Source of the DNA: an uncultured Thermoguttaceae bacterium
Lineage (GTDB): Bacteria; Planctomycetota; Planctomycetia; Pirellulales; Thermoguttaceae
Direction: 5' to 3'
DNA length: 12,635 nt
NCBI GenBank assembly: GCA_934725735.1
Contig: CAKVCP010000058.1
Coordinates: 1 to 12,635 of the forward strand
The translations under genes were made by a program, and so were the position numbers. The notes under the pieces were generated by a model, which saw only the letters and a program-made list of their open reading frames with translations, was not told the DNA's origin and searched no databases. Position 1 is the stretch's first letter; every line of letters begins with the position of its first letter. Positions 6,221-12,635 of this stretch are shown here, piece by piece.

Positions 6221-7354
6221 ATGAAGGTGTTAACTGTGGTTGGAACTCGTCCTGAGATTATCCGCCTTTCGCGAATACTTCTGACTCTCGACGATTATGT
6301 GGAACACGTGGTGATCCATACCGGGCAAAATTATGATTACGAGTTAAGTCAGATCTTTTTTGACGACCTCGGATTGAGAAAACCGGACTATTTTCTAAAT
6401 GCCGCCGCGTCTACTCCCGCGCGAACGGTTGCGGCGATAATCGACAAGATGGACGAGGTTTACGCCCAAGAACAGCCTGACGCGACGCTTGTTTTAGGGG
6501 ATTCCAACAGCAGCCTTGCGGCCTATGCGGCTAAACGGCGCAAGATTCCAATCTTTCACGTTGACGCAGGAAAAAGAGCGCACGATCAACGGGTTCCCGA
6601 AGAAATCAACCGTCGACTTGTCGATTCAATCGCCGATATCAACCTTCCTTGCAGTTCCATTGCCGTCGCCAATCTACAGAAAGAAGGATTTCCCATCGAC
6701 CGCGTTTTTAAAATAGACAGTCCCACGGCGGAGGTCTTTGGACATTACCTGAAGAATATCGAGAAATCCGATATTCTCAAACGCTACTCTCTGCGCGAGA
6801 AGGAATATTTTGTCGTGAGCTCGCACCGGGAAGAAAACGTCGATGATCCCGTTCAACTTCACAACCTTATTTTAACTTTGAATAATTTGGTCTCATACGA
6901 GAAGAAGCGGGTTATTTTTTCCGTTCATCCGCGAACGCGGAAACGCTTGGAGGCGAGTTCCGAAACGCTAGCGCCCGAGATTAAGTTGATTCGTCCCCTT
7001 GGTTTTTACGACTATAACGCCCTTCAAAGTTCTTCCTACGCCGTTCTCTCCGATAGCGGTTCCATTGACGAGGAGTCGACGTTTCTCAACTTTCCGGCGA
7101 TAAATTTGCGCAATACTCGCGAGCGCACTGAGATCAGCGACGTTGGCGGAGCGATCATGACGGGAGTCGAATGGAGTCGCGTTACCGACGCCTTAAAGAT
7201 AATTCGCCATCGGATCGATAGCGGTTTTTATGAAGGACGCGCCTATGATTTTTCGGGACGCGAAATTTCTGAAAAGGTTTTGCAGATAATCATGGACTAT
7301 ACGCCGTATGTCAATCGTTTCGTATGGCACAAACAATCTGCGTACGAAGGGTGA
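6221..7354 (+). CDS. wecB: UDP-N-acetylglucosamine 2-epimerase family protein (FnlC/Cap5G-like)
   Basis: Non-hydrolysing 2-epimerases invert C2 of UDP-GlcNAc or related UDP-sugars to supply precursors such as UDP-ManNAc or UDP-N-acetyl-L-fucosamine for surface glycans. The 377-residue product is full length. Visible family elements are GTRPE (8-12, with Arg10), HTGQNYDYELS (33-43), GDSNS with Asp94, PEEINR (126-131), SSHREENVD with His202, HPRTRKRLE (236-244) and LSDSGSIDEES (276-286). The block AKRRKIPIFHVDAGKRAHDQ points to the FnlC/Cap5G branch. The active-site Glu normally in HxEAG is Asp115 here. GAGG at 6212-6215, 5 nt before ATG 6221, fixes the start; an upstream GTG at 6152 would add a spurious hydrophobic extension. 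The symbol marks the family; the exact substrate is unknown. The WecA-like gene across the divergent promoter region supports a glycan role. Confidence 0.9.
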   Translation: MKVLTVVGTRPEIIRLSRILLTLDDYVEHVVIHTGQNYDYELSQIFFDDLGLRKPDYFLNAAASTPARTVAAIIDKMDEVYAQEQPDATLVLGDSNSSLAAYAAKRRKIPIFHVDAGKRAHDQRVPEEINRRLVDSIADINLPCSSIAVANLQKEGFPIDRVFKIDSPTAEVFGHYLKNIEKSDILKRYSLREKEYFVVSSHREENVDDPVQLHNLILTLNNLVSYEKKRVIFSVHPRTRKRLEASSETLAPEIKLIRPLGFYDYNALQSSSYAVLSDSGSIDEESTFLNFPAINLRNTRERTEISDVGGAIMTGVEWSRVTDALKIIRHRIDSGFYEGRAYDFSGREISEKVLQIIMDYTPYVNRFVWHKQSAYEG

Positions 7355-7370
7355 GGAAAGAGATAGAGCG

Positions 7371-8033
7371 ATGAGAACTCGAACAGTATATCTTGACGAT
7401 TCTTCAAAGGCGCTTGAGTATTTACGAAGCTGCGACGAAAGGGTCGCGGCGTTGATTTACCGTTTGGGCGCTCTTGCCTACGACGTTTATTTGGATGATT
7501 ATGAGTTTCTCGTTTGGCAAATTGTCGGGCAGATGATTTCTAATCAAGCGACTCAAAAAATTGGGGAGCGTTTAGTCCAAGCGTGCGACGGACGGATAAC
7601 GCGCGAGGCTATCGACGGACTCGACGACTCCAATTTACGTGACGTCGGACTTTCGCGGCCAAAAATTACTTACATACGTATGCTCAACGAATCGATTGAA
7701 GCGGGGTTGTTTGACTTTGCGGAGTTGCGAACGCTGGACGACGCGAGCGCGCGAGAAAAGCTTCTCTCGCTACACGGAGTAGGCGAGTGGACGGCTGCGA
7801 TGTATTTGATATTCGTCCTCGATCGACAAGACGTCTTGGTTCCGACGGATCGAGTTTTTGTTCACACCTTCAAATGGTTGTACGAAACGGAGGACGCTTC
7901 GCGCGGCGCGATTCTCGAACGCTCTAAGAAGTGGTCGCCGTACCGATCGATCGTCGCCCGTTACTTCTACCTTGCCGACGATCGCGGATTAACTCGCGAT
8001 AGATTGAGTTTGATCTTTGATTCAGACAAGTAA
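7371..8033 (+). CDS. DNA-3-methyladenine glycosylase, HhH-GPD family (AlkA-type)
   Basis: This enzyme cuts alkylated bases such as 3-methyladenine from DNA and so starts base-excision repair. The 220-residue protein carries the helix-hairpin-helix LHGVGEWTA (134-142) followed by the Gly/Pro-Asp loop VPTDRVF, in which Asp160 matches the catalytic Asp of AlkA. The early segment IVGQMISNQATQKIGERL is typical of the first helical domain. No iron-sulphur cysteines follow, so it is not an endonuclease III. It lacks the N-terminal beta domain of E. coli AlkA, as many short bacterial members do. I start at ATG 7371, 16 nt after the epimerase stop; GAGG at 7353-7356 is somewhat distant, while AGAG lies closer. 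An in-frame upstream start at 7308 would overlap the epimerase gene and add no conserved residues. It is co-transcribed with the epimerase, with no obvious functional link. Confidence 0.92.
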   Translation: MRTRTVYLDDSSKALEYLRSCDERVAALIYRLGALAYDVYLDDYEFLVWQIVGQMISNQATQKIGERLVQACDGRITREAIDGLDDSNLRDVGLSRPKITYIRMLNESIEAGLFDFAELRTLDDASAREKLLSLHGVGEWTAAMYLIFVLDRQDVLVPTDRVFVHTFKWLYETEDASRGAILERSKKWSPYRSIVARYFYLADDRGLTRDRLSLIFDSDK

Positions 8034-8041
8034 AAAGAAAA

Positions 8042-8075
8042 GGGACGGCGCCAGGAGACGTCGTCCCTCGTTTTT
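8042..8075. terminator. Bidirectional rho-independent terminator
   Basis: GGGACGGCG (8042-8050) pairs with CGTCGTCCC (8059-8067), a 9-bp stem with one G-T wobble and an 8-nt loop. Five T follow at 8071-8075 for the plus-strand glycosylase gene. On the minus strand the complement of the A-rich 8034-8041 gives a T-rich tract that can end the convergent glycosidase gene. Confidence 0.85.
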
Positions 8076-8083
8076 AGCGACGA

Positions 8084-10501
8084 TCACTCGACCGCCTTCG
8101 TTATTTTGGACGCCTTGGGCGGAATCGTCGTGTTGGTCGTTTCGTCGTGATACTCCGCGTCGCTAAAGTTGACGATTACGGAAATCCCGTTCGAAAAAAC
8201 GCTACGCTGGACTTGACGATCCTTCGTGAGAATCTGGTGGTCGACCATATCCGCTTTGCCCGTTAGGCGTGAAACGGGCTGCGCCACTTGGTAGCTTTTG
8301 ATAAATTGATCGCGATTTTCTTCGAGGAATTGGGTCGTAAAGCCATACATAGGCGGAATTCCGTAGAGCGCGTTGAAGAGATCGCGTTTTTCCCAAACTT
8401 TCGGGTGTTTGTTATTGTGATCTCCCCAGTACCAGTAGGAAACGACGCATCCATGGTAGACCAGTTCAAAGAGGGGAAGTCGATACTCTTCGCCAACCTG
8501 ATATTTTTCAACGAGAGGCGGAACTTCGTCCCATATTTTTTCGAGGTAACGCCCCGATTCTGGTCCGCGATAGGGCCCCAAGCTCGCCATCCCTTCATAG
8601 TAATCGCAGAAAGGCACGGATGCGTCGATTCCCGTTTCGCTCCCGCAGACGAGATTGAAACGTTCACCAAGGAGCGCAAGGAGCTTCATTCTTTCGATCT
8701 TACACTCGGTACGCGTCATCGGATGATCGGGGTTCCAACATTCGCGCCACGGCGAAGCGACGGTTGTGTCGAGGAATCGACAGAGATAAGGGGTGGTTTT
8801 GAGCAATTCTCCGATTTGCTTTTCCGCGTATGGGACAGCCGTTTTCGCGCATAGAACGCCGCAGGGGATTCTCGGTTGGGTTCTATCTTTCTGGTCGACT
8901 TCCCAACCTTTCATGAGGGTTCCGTTGGGGTCGAGCCAAGCGAGATCGCGCGGCCACGCTTCGGGCAACCACTGCGAAGAAACGTAAGGGAGGAGGGGGT
9001 ATTTCTCGGGATCCATCACGTCTTGATAAATATCGTATTGCGAGGTAAGGACGCCGTCGATCGCGTTCATTCCTTTAATGACTTCAGGAGAACCTCCCGA
9101 GCTCCACAAGATTCGGTCAAATCCCATATCCTCGAGGGTTTTAACCATTTGGAGTTTGTCGATATTCCAGTCCCAGCACCAAATATTTGCCGCACCGATC
9201 AAACGATCGAGGCCATCCGCGAGCGCCGGGTTCTTTTTGATTTTTTCGTCAAAGGTTACGTGAAGTCCGATTTCCTTAGCGTATTCCTGATATCTTTTGC
9301 ATTGAGCGACATATCCTCCCTGATCGAAATAGACGAATCGCAGAACGCGGTCGTATCCGAACTTCTTTTTAGAGGCGTGCCAAACGGGGGCAAAAGAGAG
9401 GGTTTTTGACTCGGTTTCCGGAGTCCCGTCGGCGTTAGGGGCGGCGGCGCGTTTTGTGACGAAGACGGCGGAATCGTCCGGAGTCTCCACGATCGTCATC
9501 ATTCCCTCGCTATTCGCGGGGTCTAACTCGTCGTCCATGACTCCCCAGAAGGCCATGCAAAGACCGTGCCCGCCGAAGGTGTGAATTTCCCCTAGGCCTG
9601 GCGCGTCCTCTGTCGTGGGGAATGAAATTCCTTCGTTGACGGGGAGGACGACGCGATCCGTTTTACGCGTAGCCGTCGGATAGGGATAGGATATTTTTGA
9701 CGTTAGTTCAGCGTCTTTGGGAGCGGAAAGGGCGACGACAATTTCCGGCGCGTCGGGCGCTAGCTGAATTTGCGCCGTGTATTCGAGAAAGTTCTGCGGA
9801 TCGAATAGAGTGAAAAGAAAACCTCTTTCAATCTGTTCGGCGTTAAGCACAAAGGGAGCGTTGGGAGAGACGATCTGTTTCCAGGATCTCTGGGATCGCA
9901 CGTCATACACGTCAAACGAGGCGGAGTCCATGTAAAATTTGACATGGAGGAATTCATTTTCCGCAGGAAGCGTTCCCGTCAGGTTCGATAGTTCGAGCTT
10001 TCCCGCTCTTTCAATTTTGAACGTGTCGACGTAGAGATTCGATTCTCCTGAGCCGACAATTCGCGGTTCGATATGCGCAACCTGTTTAGGAACGACAAAC
10101 TTGCTGCGGAAGGTTTGCATTTCCGACGTTTGGCGAACGTCGATTTGCCCATAAACCCAGCTCACAGCTTCGTTGTCCTGGTTGTAAAGAACAACGCTCG
10201 GCTGACAAGCGTTTTCAAGATTTTGTCCAGTGAAGGTTAGCTCAAAAATCTCCCCAGGAACGACGGCAATGCGTTCGGGAAGGCGGATCGCCCAGTCATG
10301 TTCGTTATGATTGACGACATGGATAGAATCTTTGCCCGTGGCGGCGAACGTTTCCACGCTGACGTTAAATCCCTCCTGATCGCGGGACCAACTCGGCGGA
10401 TTTAACGGAATTGTCCACGATTCGCCTCCCTGGACTTTGACGCCTCCAAATGAAGCGATCATCAGGATCAACGAAGATAGAACGACGGTAAGACGTTTCA
10501 T
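8084..10501 (-). CDS. Secreted glycoside-hydrolase-like protein (GH101/DUF5696-like)
   Basis: The 805-residue product has a Sec signal peptide (residues 1 to about 25: basic start, hydrophobic core), so it is exported. Residues about 28-165 look like a carbohydrate-binding-type beta sandwich and 170-400 like a second beta-rich domain. Residues 425-700 look like a (beta/alpha)8 barrel with candidate acidic residues in RFLDTT (Asp578) and GSETGID (Glu622), plus HPMTRTE and YHGCVVSYWYWGD. A small beta domain ends the protein. The layout and the Asp...Glu spacing recall GH101-type endo-alpha-N-acetylgalactosaminidases and the DUF5696 relatives, so an O-glycan or other polysaccharide substrate is possible but not shown. 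GAGGA (complement of 10509-10513), 7 nt before the ATG, supports the start. It stands alone, convergent with the glycosylase gene and divergent from the exporter remnant. Confidence is high for the gene and export, moderate for the family. Confidence 0.88.
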   Translation of the reverse strand: MKRLTVVLSSLILMIASFGGVKVQGGESWTIPLNPPSWSRDQEGFNVSVETFAATGKDSIHVVNHNEHDWAIRLPERIAVVPGEIFELTFTGQNLENACQPSVVLYNQDNEAVSWVYGQIDVRQTSEMQTFRSKFVVPKQVAHIEPRIVGSGESNLYVDTFKIERAGKLELSNLTGTLPAENEFLHVKFYMDSASFDVYDVRSQRSWKQIVSPNAPFVLNAEQIERGFLFTLFDPQNFLEYTAQIQLAPDAPEIVVALSAPKDAELTSKISYPYPTATRKTDRVVLPVNEGISFPTTEDAPGLGEIHTFGGHGLCMAFWGVMDDELDPANSEGMMTIVETPDDSAVFVTKRAAAPNADGTPETESKTLSFAPVWHASKKKFGYDRVLRFVYFDQGGYVAQCKRYQEYAKEIGLHVTFDEKIKKNPALADGLDRLIGAANIWCWDWNIDKLQMVKTLEDMGFDRILWSSGGSPEVIKGMNAIDGVLTSQYDIYQDVMDPEKYPLLPYVSSQWLPEAWPRDLAWLDPNGTLMKGWEVDQKDRTQPRIPCGVLCAKTAVPYAEKQIGELLKTTPYLCRFLDTTVASPWRECWNPDHPMTRTECKIERMKLLALLGERFNLVCGSETGIDASVPFCDYYEGMASLGPYRGPESGRYLEKIWDEVPPLVEKYQVGEEYRLPLFELVYHGCVVSYWYWGDHNNKHPKVWEKRDLFNALYGIPPMYGFTTQFLEENRDQFIKSYQVAQPVSRLTGKADMVDHQILTKDRQVQRSVFSNGISVIVNFSDAEYHDETTNTTIPPKASKITKAVE

Positions 10502-10613
10502 TTGAATATCCTCGGAAAACGGTTGGATGAAGGCGACGCTCTTTTCGGAGCCGCCGTGTTATTGGGGGATAACTCAAGGTTTTTTAGACTCTTGAGGGTT
10601 GCGTCTCTCGTCC

Positions 10614-10640
10614 TTGTCTTAGCGCTAAAAAAGCTATAAT
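10614..10640 (+). promoter_or_regulatory. Promoter of the LysE-type gene
   Basis: TTGTCT (10614-10619) and a perfect TATAAT (10635-10640) are separated by 15 nt, slightly short of the ideal. A perfect 10-bp palindrome, TTAGCGCTAA (10619-10628), lies in the spacer and might be an operator. The leader to the ATG is about 40 nt. Confidence 0.55.
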
Positions 10641-10686
10641 TCAAGACGTCGTAAGATTTGTTAAAGGGACGCAGAGGTTAGGGAAT

Positions 10687-11380
10687 ATGTTTTCAATAGC
10701 GTCAGGTTATATGAGCGCGTGTGTTCTAGGTTCCATTTTCGGTTTTCAAGGATCAGTTTCTCCCGGTCCCTTGCAAACGGTTATTATAACGGAAACTCTT
10801 GCGAATGGGATACGCTCAAGTTGGCGAGCCGCCGTTATTCCTCTTTGCACGGATCCTATCGCGCTGTGTATTGCGCTTTTTATCGTGGCGAACGTCCCGA
10901 ACTCCATATTGCCGGCAATCGCATTTTTAGGCGCGGCGCTTCTGTGTCGCGTTGCGTGGTTGCAATTTCGAACCACTGAGAACGACTTCAAATTTCAAAC
11001 AAAAAAAGACTTTCCCTTTTTTCGATTTGGGCGACGAATATTCTCAATCCCAATCTATGGATCTTCACCTTTACCATCAACGCTTTTCAGATACACGATT
11101 ACTATACGGAAGGGGGATTCGGGGTCGCCGCAACGATTTGTCGACTTTTTTCCTCGTGCTCTGCGCGTGCAATTTATCCGTCGCTGTTATTGTCGCCGCA
11201 CTGAAGCGGGTCTTCAATCCTTTCTGGCTGGTTCGCGTCAATCGAGTATTAGGCGTTTTCCTCCTTCTTGTCGCCGTTCGCTTCGTTATTTTAGGAGCGA
11301 CAAAGCTTGGCGTCTTTGACGAGGGATTGGAAGAAACGGGGCTCTCGACGCTTTCGATCTTACTACCGTTTGTTTGTTAG
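10687..11380 (+). pseudogene. LysE/RhtB-type amino-acid exporter gene with two -1 frameshifts
   Basis: An intact family member would be an inner-membrane exporter of amino acids or related metabolites. Here the protein is spread over three frames. Residues 1 to about 106 (GSVSPGPLQTVIITE, then hydrophobic helices) are in the ATG 10687 frame. The middle (SIWATNILNPNLWIFTFTIN, with the family NP motif) is in the -1 frame from about 11007 to 11146. The end (FFLVLCACNLSVAVIV to the tag stop 11378-11380) is a further -1 frame. The switches fall at A7 (11001-11007) and T6 (11146-11151); one extra base in each run restores a continuous protein of about 231 residues. GAGG at 10674-10677 supports the start, and the promoter looks intact. 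It could be recent decay, sequencing error or slippage-dependent expression. The run A AAA AAA is in the phase required for ribosomal -1 slippage, but the T run is not a standard site. Confidence 0.8.
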
Positions 11381-11491
11381 TTTATGTGGATTGTATTGGT
11401 TTGAGAAAAAATATCGATTTTTCTGAAATGCTTTAAGAGATGAACTCTTTCTGCCGATACAACCGATAGCGCGTGAAGAGCGCGCCCATGT

Positions 11492-11527
11492 TATAATTCT
11501 TGGAAGCGCATCGCCGCGCTTCCAAGA
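11492..11527 (+). promoter_or_regulatory. Extended -10 promoter overlapped by a 12-bp inverted repeat
   Basis: TGTTATAAT (11489-11497) is an ideal extended -10 element. Starting at its next base, TCTTGGAAGCGC (11498-11509) and GCGCTTCCAAGA (11516-11527) form a perfect 12-bp stem with a 6-nt loop. The dyad covers the expected transcription start, so it would be an operator or a hairpin at the very 5' end of the mRNA. No T-run follows on either strand, which argues against a terminator. Confidence 0.55.
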
Positions 11528-11576
11528 CAAAACTATTTTTGACGCTTTATAACGTCGTCGTTGAAAGGACGCCCAC

Positions 11577-12635
11577 ATGAAGTCTCCCAACGCTTTACCG
11601 ACTTCTTACGGCAGGAGAAATTCGTCGCGCGTACGAACGCCGCGCGCGCTTTGCTCAACGCTCATTTTGACGTTGCTTTGTCCGTTAGCGATTGCTGGTT
11701 GTCAATCGACTGGCGGCGCTGATTCGTCGAGAGGACGAGGCGATAATCCGTATTCGAAGTATGATCCTAAATCACCGGAAGAGGAGGCGTATTATCGCGA
11801 CGTCTATTCCGGCGACTGGAGCGAAGAAGGTCAAAGCGATCTTCGTTCCGTCTACAAACATAGCGGATCGACGAAATTGCCCGTCCATTGGACGATGCTT
11901 CCTCCCGGCGCGAAGACGCTTGACGAAATTCGTTCCGAGACGGCTAGCCGTCAGAACTCGGAGGCGCGCGCGACTGGTCGCGCTTTGCCGACTCCTCCGC
12001 CTATTCCTGAAACGGCGGCGTCCCCGACCTATACCGCCGCGCCGGTTCAGACTGGGACAGTCCCCGCGCCTCAGAACAGTTTGTATTCCGCTCAGACGCC
12101 TTTGCAATCAAACGCTCTGCCGCAGAATACGTATGCGAACCCCGCCGGAGAGTCTGGCGTTTCCTACCAACAGGTTCAACCGAATCCCGCGTATACGGCG
12201 AACGCCGCGCCCGTCGCCTCCGGCGTCGAGTATGTCGCGCAAGCCCCCGCGCAGTATCCCGTTGTTTCCGACCCCGTTGCTCCGAATACGAGAGCTCCCG
12301 TCGTCGATTCCACCCCTGCGGTTTATCCGTCTAACGCGCCGTCCAACGCCCCTTCGACTCCCGCCGCGCCCGCCGTCTATCCTACGAGTACTCCGGCGAC
12401 GTATCCCAGTAACGACGCGTCCTCCAACAACGGATCGACTTCCTCGCCGAATTATCAGTTGATGGGACTGAGCGCCGCCAACGAGTTCCTCTTCTCTTCT
12501 GAGACGATCGTTCGCGGTCAGGAACCTGCCGAGGACGCGACGGACGATTCTGCTCTCGAGATGAAAACTGAGAATGTGAACGTCAAGTTGGCGAATCCCA
12601 GCGCCGCGACGAAAGACCGTTCTGTGGCGAAGGCG
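11577..12635 (+). CDS. Pro/Ala/Asn-rich lipoprotein, 3' end missing
   Basis: The frame is open from ATG 11577 to the window end (353 codons, no stop), so the gene is cut by the edge. AAGGA at 11565-11569 is 7 nt upstream. The N-terminus is long and basic, followed by a hydrophobic stretch and a lipobox, LAIAGC, with Cys42 as the lipidated residue; the product is therefore a membrane-anchored lipoprotein outside the cytoplasm. Residues about 48-120 are polar and mixed. From about 130 to 290 the chain is low-complexity and rich in Pro, Ala, Asn, Thr, Ser and Tyr, with loose repeats built on AxYPSN/APVVYP-like units, probably an extended linker. After 295 it becomes ordered again (YQLMGLSAANEFLFSSETIV). 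I do not recognise the family. A different frame (11692-12462) gives an Arg/Pro-rich reading that is an artefact of the biased base composition. Confidence 0.85.
   Translation, partial: MKSPNALPTSYGRRNSSRVRTPRALCSTLILTLLCPLAIAGCQSTGGADSSRGRGDNPYSKYDPKSPEEEAYYRDVYSGDWSEEGQSDLRSVYKHSGSTKLPVHWTMLPPGAKTLDEIRSETASRQNSEARATGRALPTPPPIPETAASPTYTAAPVQTGTVPAPQNSLYSAQTPLQSNALPQNTYANPAGESGVSYQQVQPNPAYTANAAPVASGVEYVAQAPAQYPVVSDPVAPNTRAPVVDSTPAVYPSNAPSNAPSTPAAPAVYPTSTPATYPSNDASSNNGSTSSPNYQLMGLSAANEFLFSSETIVRGQEPAEDATDDSALEMKTENVNVKLANPSAATKDRSVAKA

Noticed and set aside
8288..8854. Open frame of 188 codons antisense to the glycosidase gene
   Set aside because: It is the complement of a clearly coding region, with no start signal or recognisable family; the same holds for 8876-9409 and 4168-4629.
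11404..11424. AT-rich inverted repeat after the exporter gene
   Set aside because: AGAAAAA/TTTTTCT gives a 7-bp stem with one G-C pair and no proper T tail, so a terminator is not supported.
11692..12462. Open frame of 256 codons, very rich in Arg and Pro
   Set aside because: It is out of frame with the lipoprotein gene, has no ribosome binding site, and its composition is what a shifted Pro/Ala/Asn-rich frame produces.
1..12635. CRISPR arrays, tRNA or rRNA genes, insertion sequences, attachment sites
   Set aside because: No regularly spaced repeats, cloverleaf-like segments, transposase motifs or terminal repeats were seen by eye on either strand.

Overview
The window has about half G+C and reads as a bacterial chromosome segment, most likely from the Planctomycetota or a close PVC-superphylum relative. 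The best pointer is the 69-residue gene at 3266-3475 (minus), which matches the small, very basic, lysine-tailed protein I know from Planctomycetes, Verrucomicrobia and Chlamydiae. A secreted glycosidase-like enzyme and a long Pro/Ala/Asn-rich lipoprotein fit that picture and suggest a polysaccharide- or host-associated lifestyle. That lifestyle is inference.

Left part (1-3250, plus strand): the 3' end of an unrecognised helical, TPR-like protein gene; then a promoter region with two inverted repeats; then a C5-cytosine DNA methyltransferase carrying an N-terminal XRE-type HTH domain on a long low-complexity linker; then a complete Vsr mismatch endonuclease gene 5 nt downstream. No restriction endonuclease gene is visible. 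The methyltransferase and Vsr form one transcription unit closed by a bidirectional hairpin terminator.

Centre-left (3266-5976, minus strand): the small basic protein with its own promoter, an MraY/WecA-family polyprenyl-phosphate sugar-phosphate transferase, and a long acidic disordered protein directly upstream of the transferase.

Centre-right (6052-8075, plus strand): a divergent unit with a non-hydrolysing UDP-GlcNAc 2-epimerase-type enzyme (FnlC/Cap5G-like signature, one altered active-site residue) and an HhH-GPD DNA glycosylase of the AlkA type, ended by a second bidirectional terminator. The transferase and the epimerase on either side of the divergent promoter region suggest surface glycan synthesis.

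Right part (8084-12635): a large secreted glycoside-hydrolase-like protein on the minus strand; a divergent LysE/RhtB-type exporter gene broken by two -1 frameshifts, both in homopolymer runs; and the 5' end of a lipoprotein gene that stays open to the window edge. A strong 12-bp inverted repeat lies at the lipoprotein promoter. I see no rRNA, tRNA, CRISPR array, insertion sequence or attachment site, and no gene-free stretch exceeds 300 bases. The largest gaps are 5977-6220 and 3476-3695, and both hold promoter signals.
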